DNA of 64,000 nucleotides from Rhipicephalus microplus (GCF_043290135.1 NW_027464601.1:4262001-4326000), one strand, 5' to 3'. Shown: positions 1-11,932, counted from the first letter of the stretch. The notes: a model not told the origin generated them from the sequence alone. Numbers and translations: made by a program.

Positions 1-424
1 AACTAGAGCTAGCTTGGGCTATGGTAACCATCAGCTACCAAAATATAATATTAGGACTGTGCTATTACTCCCCCTCTTAACCTTCAACATTTGTCGCAAT
101 CAATATAGTTTGCACAAGATTTCAATCACATTGTCCGTTTCTGCTCAGAGATTGAAACTTTCCTATTATAATAAGGAATGCAAACGCACCTCACTCGTTA
201 CAGTCTTCGCTACAGCCGACTGAGCTATATAACCTATGTTTAGTGTTTTTCTCCGACACAGAGAAAGGAATAAATAAAAGGAAGAGACAGGGAGGTTAAC
301 CTAGAAGAACTGGTTTGCTACCCTGTACGGGGGTGGGGAAAAAGGTGCGAAAGAGGATAGAGATAATGAGATATAATATAAATCAGGAAAAACTTCACAT
401 GCGCACACATTAAGGGAGTTCCGA
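1..424. other. no gene recognised
   Basis: I see no supported coding region. Bases from about 240 to 424 probably belong to the 3' untranslated tail of the minus-strand LINE fragment that starts at 667, because they directly follow its stop codon on that strand, but no tail repeat or target duplication could be recognised to fix the end. Confidence 0.4.
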
Positions 425-667
425 TCACAGTCGCTTGAACAGGCCGCTTGAACACAAGAAGCGCAGGAGCGCCTTCACAGCCTTCTTCTGCGACATAAAG
501 TCCTGTAGGTAGCGCAGAATTCTTTCTTTCGAAAGAGTCTCGTTGTCCAGTTCATCTAGTGCATTGCAGAGTGACTGTCTCCACGAGCAGCGTTGTGGGC
601 ATTCACACAGAATGTGCCAAGTTGTTTCGTCACTGCCGCAGTAGTCGCATGCAGCAGTGTCAGCCAT
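425..667 (-). pseudogene. LINE C-terminal zinc-finger fragment
   Basis: This is an 80-residue open frame that looks like the extreme C-terminus of a non-LTR retrotransposon polyprotein. Near its start it carries a Cys-x2-Cys-x8-His-x3-Cys cluster (CDYCGSDETTWHILC), the arrangement that follows the RNase H region in many arthropod LINEs and is thought to bind nucleic acid. It is followed by a helical tail with Trp, Leu and charged residues and then a stop. Reverse transcriptase is not found upstream on this strand, because at about 668 the sequence changes to plus-strand CR1-like material. It is therefore a truncated copy, or the residue left after another element inserted. LINE clade is not assigned. 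Confidence 0.6.
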
Positions 668-2302
668 TCCTATGATAACTTCACCAACTATGGCAACTGC
701 TAGTGGTACTAGCTTTTTCGATCTGAATCTAACAAATCGAACAGATTTTCATACCGCTATAACCTATACATCAGGCATCAGTGATCATTCATTACTCTCA
801 TTTTGTGTATTGTAGCTTGTATCAAAGCAGATAAAAAAGGAAGCAATACAGAACAATAGGAAAGCAAACATTGACATTGCCACTGAAGTGTCGAATTCCC
901 TCAATTCAGTTTAAGCAGATTTATTGGCAGTTCATTGCAGTTTAAGCCAAATATGTCGGCAGCTGTGGTTGATTGACTAATGAATAACTATGTTTCCTAC
1001 AGTACCGTCATATTTAACGCGCGCACGCAATATTACAGTGCTCACATTAGACGTTTATCTAACAGGCAGAAACTTTTTTTACCGTGCCACAAGTTGCTTA
1101 CCGACTAACCACCCTCGTTAGGCTGCCTAAGAATCTGCATCATCCATCTACATATGTGGACTGAAGTCCACTGAACATAACTTTATTTGTATTGTTTGGC
1201 CGCCTATATCAAAAACTAAGGCGAAAAGTTCTGGCGAGTCACTAACCTCCTCTCCGACAACTATATTTTCATAATTAACTTATCCGGTAACAAAATTAGT
1301 GAAGGCAACTTGCGCTGCTGTTCACAACAAATCTTTTACTAAAACATTTGCGTAGATAACCGTGTTCATTTACGGGGAGCGATTTTACACAAATATTCAC
1401 CCACCTTATAAGTGTATATTGAAGCTCAAGCAGTCATGGGCCTTATTGAAACACTTTAAAATTATTCGCCTCCATGTTATTATGGTACAACACAAAATTT
1501 TAACAGGTACTTCCGCTTACAGTTCCAATATACTATACGATTTTGCAACAGTCACTGGATACTTCAACTATTGCTAGTCAATTGAAAATTGAAAAAGTCG
1601 TTCTACTCTATAAATTTGATAATAAACACTGTTCAAGCAATTTTCTTTCCATTTTATTAACTAGTGTCTGTTGTAATACGCTCGAGCATATAACGTTTAC
1701 AAAGTCAATTTTCCAGAATCTGTTTCATTCTTTAAGACAGCACAACGTGGTTTCAGTAATATTTATTCATGTGAAAGACCGTTATTATTATTCACTCATC
1801 ACTTACATGAGATGCTCGATAAATCATCACATGCCGACATCATTTTTCTAGATTTTTCAAAAGGTTTTGTTAGGGTTTGCCATAGACTGCTAATTTATGA
1901 ATTACACCAAGCAGATCTCGAAGGCAACCTACTAATTTGGATTGAATGCTTTCTTAATAAGAGATCACAATTCGTTACTGCAAACTGTCACTATTAATCC
2001 TTTCGAGATGTGCATTCCGGCGTTCCCCAAGAGCCTGTCTTTGGCCCCCTGTTATTTCCCCTTTATGTTAAGGAGCTCTCATCAATCGTATCATCAAACA
2101 TTCATCTCTTTGCTCACGACTATGTTATTTTACGAGAAATTACTGATATATTGACATTACATATCGGAGTCTGACCTTAATGCTATGTCCAGCTGGTGTG
2201 ACGAATGGCTAATGGACAGGAACATTCAAAAGTGTAAAAACATGCGCGTATCGAAAACTTTCAGTACTTTACCTCTTTACTATAATAAAAACATTTTTCT
2301 GG

Positions 2303-2764
2303 TTTCATATGTGGCGTTTAGCAACCCAAAACTACCTTAAGGTTATTAGAGACGCCCTAATGGAGGGCACCGGAAATTTGGCCATCTGGGGTTTTTGAAC
2401 GTGCACCCAAATCTGAGCACATGAGCCTACAGCATTTTCGCATCCATCGAAAATGCAGCCGCCGCAGCTGGGATTCGATCCCGCAACCTGCGGATCAGCA
2501 GCCGAGTACCTTAGCCACTAACCCCCGTATTCTAGAATGTCCCTGCACTTAACACTTCACCTTCACATCAGAAAGTCGATGGGAGCGCCGTCTCTAGGCA
2601 CGGCAAGTAACTGCATATCAGCGATAATCTGCTACGATTCTTGAATAGCGCAGTGTCATTTTCAGCCGAGCGGTGGCGCATTGCTCGAACCTGTCAAGTG
2701 AAGGGTGGAAGTCTAGTCGAGGAGCGTTTGTGAATACGGGGTTAAACCACTGCGGCGGGGCAAC
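2303..2764 (-). mobile_element. tRNA-headed SINE inserted in the CR1 copy
   Basis: On the minus strand this starts with GCCCCGCCGCAGTGG and continues through the tRNA-like B-box region and the body shared with the intact copy at 39711-39944. Its body is near 2303-2518 and its head at 2745-2764. Flanking 13-mers at 2290-2302 and 2765-2777 (AACATT..TCTGG, two mismatches) look like an aged target-site duplication. The A-box region is split by a 222-bp insertion (2521-2742). Confidence 0.8.
2521..2742. mobile_element. 222-bp TA-target MITE inside the SINE A box
   Basis: The ends are inverted: ACCCCCGTATTC at the left and GAATACGGGGT at the right (one G fewer). A TA lies immediately outside each end (2519-2520 and 2743-2744). 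Removing the insert plus one TA restores the usual SINE head, so the boundaries are firm. No coding capacity is present. A TA duplication with short inverted ends fits a non-autonomous Tc1/mariner-type element; the parent transposase is unknown. Confidence 0.8.
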
Positions 2765-3334
2765 AACATTCCTCTGGATTCTGTTACCCCGTTTAAGTAT
2801 CTTGTAGTTCACATAACAACTAATCTTAACTGGTCAGCTAATATTGAATACATTATTATCGCTAACCGCAGGCTTGGATATTAATTTACGACGTTACGTT
2901 TTTAATGCTCCAAAAGGTTTAAAAATGCAGCTTCACAAAACACTAATGAGCTCTGATCATTAAATTGGTGCAGTCGCGGGGAACCCTACCTGCAATAATA
3001 CGGTAACTTTCCTTGAACTTGTGCAGAATAACTCCGATCATTTTATATTCTCTAATTATAACAAAACTGCGACCATTTCAAACATAAAAACTTCCGTGCA
3101 CACCCTTCTTTATGATCTCGCAGAAAAGTCTCCCAATTAACAATATACCATCATCCCTTCCTGCATGACCAACTACGCCTTCACCCACAGCACATATCCC
3201 GCCGCATTTATGACCATCACAAAGTAGACATCTCTTCATACAAAAAAAAACTTCTTCAATTGATTTTTGTCTCTTATATAAAAAAGTAGATCAGACTTCT
3301 CGATCACTTTATTGCTATTAGTGATAACAACTTG

Positions 3335-3460
3335 TTCCGTAATGCATTAGCTAACACTGCGTAATAAGTTGTTTTGTTGCATTAGCTGACATTGTATAAT
3401 TAGGAGGTTTTGTATTAGCTAACATGAAATACTATTTAAATGTATTAGGAAACATTGTAT
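3335..3460. repeat. short degenerate direct repeats at LINE 3' end
   Basis: A phrase like GCATTAGCTAACA recurs about every 35 bases (near 3342, 3376, 3411 and 3442) with substitutions. It lies where the CR1-like copy should end, so it may be its 3' tail or a small minisatellite grown from it. Confidence 0.45.
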
Positions 3461-3470
3461 GTATAATAGA

Positions 3471-4984
3471 TCTATTTTTAATCTGTTTGTGCATTGTCTG
3501 TTTGTCCGCACGGCACCAAAGTGGCCAAACGATACTCCACACTGCCGATGTCATTCCCAGCGCCCACCAAATATTGCTCACGGTTCAGCGTTCATACTTG
3601 TGTGATTGTCAAATAAAAAGCAATTATTGCGCATATTCAAGGCGCCATACCAACACGTCAATATTATGTATGTCTATTTTTTTACTAGAAAAGGCATACA
3701 TAAGTAATCCTAAGGACCGTAGCGTAAATCACGCTACGCTGACTATGCAGCACTTGCACGAAAAGATTAGTGTTTCGAACGCTTTGCTAAGAGGACATGG
3801 TGGTGCAACCTACACATCGCCTTGCGTTCTACACCTTATCACCTCCGAGAAGGGCGCGCAGGGCGCGCTTGCTTGCTTTGCAAAATAACTGCCGGATAGC
3901 GCTCGTGTCTCACGTGTGACGTGACTTGATGCGCTCGTTCGCCTGTCCTGCACGCTCGAGGCACTCTAACGCAGCGCCTCCAGAATACCATTCACCGATT
4001 TTCTTGTGCAGAACATCCAATAAGCGTTTTGTTCACTCACTCTAGACGCAATACTATCGTCTTTCGACGACTGTTGCAGTGTAATATGCAAATACGGGGC
4101 CAGTAGTTTTTGTCTTTTGTAGTAACCCAACCCCCTCTGCAATGTCATTTGGTCCTGAGGGTAAACCAAATAAACAAATAAGCTAACGTCATCTTGCAAT
4201 GCCTCGAGGATCGGAGGCTTCGCAAGCTGTCTGCACCTCACCTTTGATCAAGTAGTGCTGTGATATCATGTCGTCATGTTTGGAGGTCTTGTTATGTGAC
4301 ATCATACCATCACTGTGGCATTACCACATCACGGCGCAACCAAAAAGCGCTCAGAGATGTAATTGCCGTTACTAAAGAAAGCATAAACCAAGTGCACAGC
4401 TTCGTGGTTGCGCGTGTTGCTTTATGGGCGAGTAGTGGGTACCTCATCAATTCACAAAAAAAGAAGTGTCGCGCTTTTAGCCCGTCACGACTTGTATTGT
4501 AAAGAAAGCTCCATTGATAATTTGCAAGAGCCAGAGTTGTGCGCAGAGGCGTTTCTTTAGAAGTACCAAGAAGTGAAGCTTAATGATTGAGAGAATTCCG
4601 GAAAAGTTGCCACCTAGAAACTGGCACAAAGCCTAAAATGCTGGTTCAAGTTAAAAGTTACATTAGATTTGTTTGATGTCACAGCATAGTTTTACCTAAA
4701 ATAATGGCCACTTAGCCTCAGTTTAGTGAAAGAAAAAAATAGGTTCACTGAAAGAGCCAATGTTCTTGCGAACAGCTGAAACCGCTGCGGTTCGCGGAGA
4801 AGTAAATTTCGACACGCTAATCTTTCTACGTAGCTTTTGAGATCCACTGTGGAAGTGCAACTGAAACGCTATCACAAAAATTGGTATATCCCACGTACAA
4901 TGAGAATCGATGATATGCGAAGCACGAATGAAGAAGGGTGATGTGTAACTTTAAGGTCAGCACACAATTACGAGGCAGACGTAA
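3471..4984. other. no gene recognised
   Basis: Only short open frames on both strands without recognisable domains. A small hairpin, CGTAGCGT/ACGCTACG with a 5-base loop, lies near 3718-3738. Nothing else is supported. Confidence 0.5.
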
Positions 4985-5790
4985 AATATGCCGTACATGA
5001 CTTCCATGTCATGGCTATCGCGTTTGGGCATGTCATTTACCTTGGTCGTCTATTCACGTCACGAGATACCTAATTTGGTATACTTGGAGCTAGCGAATCA
5101 GCCACGAGCACTCTATGATCGTGGCATGAAGTGATGTTTTACATGACACGCATGTCGTGATTATCATGTTTGGGCACACCATTTATCTTCATCTATTCAT
5201 GTCACGTGCTACCAAATTTGTTATTTGTGGAGCTAGCGAAACGGCCACGAACACGCATTGAGCGTAGCATGTAGTCATGTTGCACATTACACGAAGATAT
5301 TGGTTATGATGTTTGGGCGTGTCATTTGCCTTCATCTTTCATTCTCCTCTCTTAATACCAAATTTGATATATGTGGAGCTAGCAAAACTGCCGCGATCGC
5401 GCTATGAGCATAGATGCAGTCATGTTTTACATGACACGCATATAATGATTATCATGTTTGAGCATGTTATTTACTTTCGTCTTCTACTCAAAGTCACGTT
5501 AAACCAAATTTGGTATATCTGAAGTTAGAAAAATTACCGTGAGCGCACCATGAGCGTGGCGTGTAGTCATGACTTGCATGACAGGCGTGTCATAATTTCT
5601 ACGTTAGGGTCAGTTACATTTGTTCGCCATGCAGTCATGTCATACCATACCAGTTTTGCAATCGGTCATGTGAACGAAACCACCGCAAGAATAGCAAGAC
5701 CACAAAATGTATATCATGACATTAGTGATGTACATGTCATGATAGTCATGTTATGACTAGTCATTTACGCTCGTCATACAGTCATGTTAT
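4985..5790. repeat. tandem repeat, period about 145 bp
   Basis: The block ACCAAATTTGGTAT-GTGGAGCTAGC recurs at about 5069, 5212, 5358 and 5504, so the spacing is 143-146 bp. Each unit also carries GTCATTTACCTTCGTC, a CATGACACGCAT phrase and TTATCATGTTTGGGCAT. A degenerate fifth part (CCAATTTCG near 5815) runs into the GATA tract. No unit encodes a consistent protein. Confidence 0.75.
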
Positions 5791-5847
5791 GCCTCACCAA
5801 CTTTATTATTGATACCAATTTCGAAACAGCCCGGAAATCTAAAAGAC

Positions 5848-6014
5848 GCAGACAGATAGAGAGATAGAATAGATAGATAAATAGATAGATAGATAGATAC
5901 ATATATAGATAGATAGATAGATAGATAGATGCATAGATGGATAGATAGATAGATAGATAGATAGACAGATAGATAGATAGATAGATAGATAAACAGACAG
6001 ATAGATAGATAGAT
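5848..6014. repeat. (GATA)n microsatellite
   Basis: About 165 bases of imperfect GATA with occasional CAGA and CATA units. It directly follows the 145-bp tandem array, so the two probably move or expand as one composite repeat. Confidence 0.95.
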
Positions 6015-6549
6015 ACGCTCCAAGTCGCCGAAGTTCACTGTAAAATGCCTCGTATATTAAAAAATTCTTGATAATGGCGGCTTCTATTCAGTGCGATCTA
6101 TAAGCTACATAACATATACTGGAGCTATTCAAAACTCATATTTCTACAATATATACTGAGTGGGCGCATAGTAATATAACAAACACTACCTGTTTGACTC
6201 GGCACGAATGCTGAAGCCAGCAGGAATAAAGAAGTACAGATTATTTCCCGCAATGTATTTTCACATATGCTTGTTTGCTGATACATAGCATCAACATAAC
6301 CACGAATATAGTTATTTGCTGAAGCACAGCACCTTCTAAGTTCTGGTGAATGTCCGTGTTATAGTTGCGCGTATTCGGTGTTAAAGCAGTAGCATAGTAT
6401 GCATCACTTTATCTTCGTAGCGAACACGCGCACCACTCTTTTTTGTGTGTTTGTCTGTTTCAGGGTCCCAAATAATACTGTATACAGCAACCGTTCGTAA
6501 ACAAGCAGCAGCTTCGTAATTATGTTTTGATTTTTGCATACCGCGTCTT
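6015..6549. other. 3' flank of the membrane-protein gene
   Basis: No coding evidence. On the minus strand this follows the stop codon at 6550, so part of it should be 3' untranslated sequence. I could not find a clear minus-strand AATAAA close to the stop. Confidence 0.4.
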
Positions 6550-9500
6550 TCAGGAGAAGAGGTCATCAATGGCCTCCTGCGCGGGAATGCTCTCGTAACC
6601 CGGTTCCGTAATGTCATCCGTCGTCGGCTCCTCCCTCTTGCGTGACGGCGTATCGTCGTAGTAGTACTCGGTCTGAAACACATCCGGCTTTTTGCTCGAC
6701 TTGCTAGTGATGCGTATCTCGCCGAAAATTCGGCGGTTCCGTGTCTTGGGCTCACCGTGGCTGTCGTCCACCTCGCCGCTTCCAGAAGACGACGTCTCAT
6801 TCCTGCTGTCGTCATAGTAGTTCTCCACACCGGCGCCCGAGTCTGGCGGTGCGGTCATCTTCGTCACTAACGACGAAGCGTTCTGCGGTGGAAAAATTCG
6901 GCGCCACATAGAACCGTTATCGTTAACTTTAACAGACGAATTATTTTCGTCACCTTTACGGCTGCGGGGAGTGGCCGTCGTTGTTGTACTTTCGCGCATC
7001 GCAATGCTTTGAGAAGGTACGGCAGGTAATCTGATACTCGAAGGACGTTGAGTCGGGGCAGTAAGCGTTGCGTTATTGAGCTTTTTATCGCTCTTCAAAT
7101 CTGTGCCGGCCACTCGGGTAGAGTTATTCATGGTGTCAGGATTTTTCGATGCGTCAAATGACTGATTAGGCATCAGAGTCATCACGCTACCTATAGGGAA
7201 TATGCCTCCAGCCTTGTTCGTCACACTGAGGCGCGAAATAGCATTGACTTTAATGCGCTTAGTCGCGTCAGAGGTGCGGAATGTCAAATTAAGGTGGGTG
7301 GTTTGAAATACATTAAATATAGATGTCCGCTTCCCCATTACGGGAGCGGCGGGTTTTCGTGTGCTGCTTTTTCTCGTCTCAGTGGTAGTCACTGTACGAT
7401 TTAACCCTGTACGAGGCGTCAACGCATTCAAACTTGTTTTTGTTTGCGACGTTGTAGACGCTCTTGTCTCGTCATCACTCTCTTCGTCGTCATCTTCGTC
7501 ATCGTTTTCGGCATTAAGTGCTGTCGTCTGAGCTAGGCCAGCGGTATTACCCCCCGCAAGACTAATGTCCAGGGTATCGTTTGTCGCACTTGACGTAGAC
7601 GTAATGACGTGAACTAGTATCGGATGTGCGGCCTCTTTATCCTCTGAGACAGGCCGCATTTTGCGTCTACTCGACCATATTATCGAAGGAGATGAATGGC
7701 TTGCGTATCCCTGGTTCTGTTGAGTTGATTCCGTCGAAGGCTTTCTACTAGATTTCTCAAAAATTGTTTGGAATGGAGGCACCACATCAGCCGTAGCTGC
7801 TTTAGTCTTGTTTGTTTCCTTCCTGCGTGACGCGAAGTTGACTTCCAATTGGACGAGGCTGGCGTCACCATCCTCTAAAGTGTTTTCAACCGGCTTTTGT
7901 GGGGTTTTTGACATAGCGTCAACTAAATTACCATTTTCCGAAGCATAAATAAAAGTAGCGGTGGAAGCTGTGAGTTCTGCCTCAGGTGCGTCAGTGCTTG
8001 TAATAATTTTGCGCACTTCGAGTTGAGGAGGTGAAACTGTCATGATTTCATTTTTGTTAGTCTTACCAATTGCAACCACGCTGCTCTCAACTGTGCTTTG
8101 ATGATAAACTAAATTTTTCTCTTTCGGCAAGGATTCGGTGTACGATTGCGCTTGTGATTCAGTAGTATAGCCTTCTGTCATACTCGAGGAGCGCAGCTCA
8201 GATGTTACGCTTGATACAAAGTTTGGAGTTTCCGACGAAAGCGAAGACGTTTTGCTCACTTCCCTCAATCTGTGATCCAACTCATGGTCGGAGTTAGCTG
8301 TCCTGAAGTCTGATTTGCCATCAGTAGGATCAATGTCATCGTCTTCATGACGTTCATTCGTGAAGTCAATATATTTTTTCTCCTCGACAGAGACTGTGTC
8401 GTTAGCAGAGGCCGCAGACTCCTTATTGATTAGCGCATCATAACCCAGCAGGGAGGGCCACCAGTCGTCTGCGGAGATCCGCTCAGCCGTCATCTCTGTC
8501 TGCAGACCTTCGAGCAATTTCCGGTTCTGCGCTTCGAATGTCTCAACTGCGACTGTGGAAACTCTACTTGTTTTGGTGTTCAGCCCTACAACCCCACTGG
8601 CGCCTCGCTCTATTTCTTTTATTCCGCTTGCAGCACTCCCATTTTGCGTGGAATTTTCCGCATCGCTACCGCCACGGACAGTAGAATGTTCATAACCACC
8701 GCCAACCTGCGTGTTCTCGCGTTTTGATTCATCCGTACTCTGCGGTGACATGTCCTGCATATTGTCCGAAAAAGTATGTATGGCTCTGCGAGCAGATTCG
8801 TATGTAGAGTTCGCTGCGGAAATTGACGATATGCTGTAATCGTAGCTTGGTACATAAGTAAACCCATGGCCTTCTGCCGAAACTACCATGCCTACAGTAA
8901 TGGTACTCAAGTTCACCAATTCTAGGCTACTGTCATGTCTGCCAGAGCTACCAACGCTTGAAAATTTTTCATATGTACCCTCCGTTGCCGTATTAGGCAA
9001 CGACGAGGTGACTTCATTTTGGCTGGAGAATGTGGATGGCCAGGTGCGGCTATGAGTGGGTGGGGTAGAATCTACCTCTTCGTCTTCGCTGCCTGGCGTT
9101 TTCGTTGAGCGCTTGCGTCGAAGTTCAAGAGATATAAGTGTGTCAGATAATTGAACGTTGCGACCACGTGGTTCTCTTGAGCTAGTGCTTCTGTGAGGCC
9201 GTTTGTGACTGGTGTATGAATGAAGCGAAGAGTCATGCGTGGTCGAGTGCTTCCTGGAAGGGACACCCTTCGTAGCTGTCTTTTTGCCGCGCTTGCGGCG
9301 ATAAGCTTTATTGCGCACTGCACGGTTATGGCGGTCGTTTATGGAGTGGGCGGGTTCCCTACGGCTATCCTGAGTGGCTAATGACGCTAGATTATTCAAC
9401 CCATGTTGGGTAGTAACGCTGTCATTTGCTGGAGTGCTCGCAATGACTTGCTGGTCGTTGACGCTCACGGTGTCGCTGTGTTTGGCACCCACGGGCTTAG

Positions 9501-10016
9501 ATGCGTGGTTCTCTGCGGCTTTTGTAGACGAAATGCTGCGCTCATTTCTGTGCTCTGACTTGTTCATTGCGGATTTGGAAGACTTTGAGCGGCGTCCTTT
9601 ACGAAGTGCGTTCGCGGCAGCAGCGTCTGCAGACCCGGCGGCTCGCAGCTTGCTCATGACTCCGCCCTTGGGAACGACAATGACTTGCTCGCTAAGAGCC
9701 TGCACCTCTGCCGTGGGTTCCATTGTCGTCTTGCTTGCTGCGCCTTCTGCAGTGGGCGCGTAGACGCGTTCACGATTGGAGTCGGGCTTGTGGCGCGGTG
9801 CAGCGTGGTATCTAGACCCAGCTGCCGAGCCGGCGGGAGATGTGTGCGAGGACTTCGGACGCCAAAGCGTTGTCAATGCGACGATTCCGTCTTGGGGTCC
9901 GTCCATAGGAGAGCCTGCCGCACCGGATGCTTTCGGCGTAGCGCTTTGCGTGATGGCGGCCAAGCTAAGCTCAGCCACCGTGGTCTCGTTCTTCTTGCCG
10001 AAGAATGGTAGTTCGC
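6550..10016 (-). CDS. Ser/Thr-rich ectodomain exon of a membrane protein (exon 2)
   Basis: This single large exon gives 1154 residues after the junction Gly shared with exon 1. It is dominated by Ser, Thr, Asn, Glu and Lys, with many N-x-S/T sites, several basic patches (for example RNKAYRRKRGKK and RRRKRS-like stretches) and a strongly acidic run, NDDEDDDEESDDE. I recognise no catalytic or repeat domain, so it resembles a mucin-like or intrinsically disordered extracellular stalk. The acceptor ..GGGCCAG lies just before 10016 and matches the phase of exon 1 exactly. Translation can be read up to a methionine at 10110, but the spliced start is better supported. The frame is uninterrupted over 3.4 kb in a window full of broken frames, which argues for real coding. 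It ends in a natural stop after acidic residues (EAIDDLFS). The function is unknown. Confidence 0.65.
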
Positions 10017-10709
10017 CTGGCCCGAAATAATGAGAAATATTAGGCATCAACACAACTGCAAATATACATTGCGTAACATAAGGGTCCTGATAAATTCGTG
10101 ATAATGACACATGTCATCGATTCGACAAACTTGAAGATGAACGGGAACTACCGCGCCTTGCACCCACAATGCTAACAATCTTAATCTTTTAATGAGATGT
10201 TTTCAGATAAAGTGACCTAGGTGGCAACCTCCTTGGTTTACAGTCCATATTTTTCACCTGTTAGTGGTTTTTTTTATTTCTCTGAACATTCGCTAACACC
10301 AAGGTAAAGCACACGTCAGGGGTAGGCTATTGTTCTTATAATATTATACACATGAATTTCAAACATGGACACCTACTAGACTAGCTTTCCAGCCTTTCTG
10401 GACTGCCTGACATGATTGGTGTTTCGTTGAATGCTTATTGAACGGCCCCGTTTCTTGAGTGCCCCATAATAAATCAGTTTCAAAGAATATCACTTCGTGG
10501 CTTTCAATAGGTGTGTTTTAGTTGCAAGCTAAAAAGCTGTGAACTTCAAAAAGAAGCACTTCAGTGTTTCAGCGACAACTTAAGTTGCGAATACCAGGAT
10601 ACCATCGCAAATCGAAGTGCTTTCTTTCAAGCATAAACACTCTGTGAGCGCTGTAGGACCCCACAAAAAAAACTAATTTGCGTCCTTGACGATTTTACGG
10701 ACTCCCTAC

Positions 10710-10878
10710 CTTTTCCGTCGAGAACGAAGACGACCACAGGCGTGGAGACGACACCCACGAGCACCACAAACATAGCCAAGAGCATCGGTAGCAGGCATCG
10801 GACGCGTCGCCTTCGTGGTGCTGGTGGCGGTGGGCTATTCAGATAAAGCAATCGATCGGATATGCTTTGTAATGGCAT
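10710..10878 (-). CDS. signal-anchor exon of a membrane protein (exon 1)
   Basis: Fifty-six codons plus one base. The N-terminus has a proline run followed by RRRRVR, then a hydrophobic segment at about residues 29-53 (CLLPMLLAMFVVLVGVV and onward), then VLDGK. Positive residues before the segment predict a type II orientation, with a short cytoplasmic tail and exported C-terminus. The exon ends in a donor AAAAG|GTAGGG at 10710/10709, in phase 1. Exon 2 starts with the two bases needed to complete a glycine. The intron would be 693 bp (10017-10709). An N-terminal anchor of this kind is also typical of M13 membrane peptidases, but no M13 catalytic region follows in this gene, so no family is assigned. 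Further 5' untranslated exons may exist upstream. Confidence 0.6.
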
Positions 10879-11199
10879 AAATACCGCTTGTCGTCAAAAA
10901 AGAGGTACCTACACATCGTATAAGACACATTCCAAAGATAAGGAGAAGATAGGTGGTTTCACAAGATATGAAGCCTCCTAAAACGGTCGAGGAGCGAGGG
11001 AATGTTTGACAGATGAATCACCGTGATCTTTCGTGGGTAGCGATTTCTATGAAAAGTTCTAGACGTGTTTGGGTACTACCGTCCTAGGTTGTTAGCTGTT
11101 ATATTTCGCCTCCTTCCTAAACAAGTGAATAAGCGTTACTGCCGCACACGCCTATGCGTGTACGTAGTTGCACAAATTGAAGTGTTGCAATATTTAGGC
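10879..11199. other. no gene recognised; upstream of the membrane-protein gene
   Basis: Upstream of the ATG at 10878 on the minus strand. No convincing promoter motif was identified. Confidence 0.4.
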
Positions 11200-11422
11200 T
11201 TCAGTGCATTAAAACCAGGATATCATTATGAGGATTGACGTAGTGGAAGGCTCCATAAATTTGAGGAATCTGGTGTTGAGTGAGGTACGCTGAAATCGAA
11301 CAGTACATGGGCCTCTAGCATATTGCCTCCTTCAAAATGCGACCACTGCTGGGGGGATTGAACCCGTGACCTACGGGACTGCAGCCGAGCTTCGTAACCG
11401 CAACGGCACCGCGGCGGGGTAG
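11200..11422 (-). mobile_element. degenerate tRNA-headed SINE
   Basis: The minus-strand SINE body and head are recognisable: a GATTGAACCC block matching the B box in reverse, then ACCGCGGCGGGG at the 5' end of the element. It is many substitutions away from the intact copy at 39711, so it is old. No clear target duplication. Confidence 0.7.
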
Positions 11423-11537
11423 CACAAATGCCTACGGTGTTTCTGCAACTCCGTAATTTGACGTAATGACTTAGAAATCAAGAAAGCTTCGGCGTAAAAT
11501 CTGAAGGTATCCATGAGTTACGAATGAAGTCGTCGGC

Positions 11538-11585
<48 letters not shown>

Positions 11586-11586
11586 C
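11538..11586. repeat. (ATTT)n microsatellite
   Basis: About twelve ATTT units. Read on the minus strand it is an (AAAT)n tail, as found at the 3' end of CR1-like elements (compare the AATAAATAAATAA tail near 54270), so the flanking sequence to about 11640 may be a LINE 3' end. Confidence 0.85.
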
Positions 11587-11884
11587 AGGATTTCTGCTGG
11601 CTTCAGAGTGAAGCCATAAGCAGGAGTGGGTAACGTATAATATAGCACACTGAACATTTTCACAATATATTACGCACAGAGAATGCCGCGGACACGCAGG
11701 TTCGCGGCGTACTTGCGATCCAAGCAATGTCACTGGATAACTCGTTAGTGGGTGTCTCTCGTGATTTTATTTGGAGACGCTTGCATTACTTATTCCGTTT
11801 ATGATGTGCACCTGACATGACACAGTGAATTTATAACTCGAAGAGCCGACTTCAAGCCATTTGGACAAGCTGAAATAAACAAAG

Positions 11885-11923
11885 GATGACTGATTCGTGC
11901 GAAACGCGCACGAATCAGTCATC
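11885..11923. repeat. 17-bp perfect hairpin beside E1
   Basis: GATGACTGATTCGTGCG and its exact reverse complement are separated by about five bases. The hairpin lies ten bases outside the left LTR of E1, where a target-site duplication would be expected and is not seen. Confidence 0.85.
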
Positions 11924-11932
11924 TTGGTTTTT

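Larger units (their letters stand above)
670..3370 (+). mobile_element. degenerate CR1-like LINE copy (EN end, RT, C-terminal region)
   Basis: Frame-broken plus-strand translation gives landmarks of one CR1/Jockey-type element in the right order. Around 700-830 is the end of the endonuclease (a DL-LTNRTDF block then GISDHS). Around 1215-1340 is the linker with a KFWRVTN-like motif. From 1560 comes reverse transcriptase: a TLEHI block, then DIIFLDFSKGF near 1839, a GVPQ-type motif near 2018, FAHDYVIL where FADD is expected near 2110, and WCDEWL near 2196. The thumb (FKYL near 2790) and C-terminal region (FLHDQLRLHPQHISRRI near 3160-3205) follow after an interruption. Several frameshifts and stops and a damaged active-site motif show that it is dead. 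A 462-bp SINE insertion (2303-2764) splits it, so the LINE is the oldest layer of this nest. Confidence 0.7.

Noticed and set aside
5787..6038. Minus-strand frame rich in Tyr-Leu-Ser-Ile
   Set aside because: It is the translation of the GATA microsatellite.
6381..6830. 149-residue minus-strand frame overlapping the end of the membrane-protein exon
   Set aside because: Shadow frame of the larger, splice-supported exon; Arg/Thr-rich by composition.
10110..10113. Methionine at 10110 as start of the large minus-strand frame
   Set aside because: The acceptor at 10016 joins in phase to a signal-anchor exon, which explains the protein better; residues between are intron-like.
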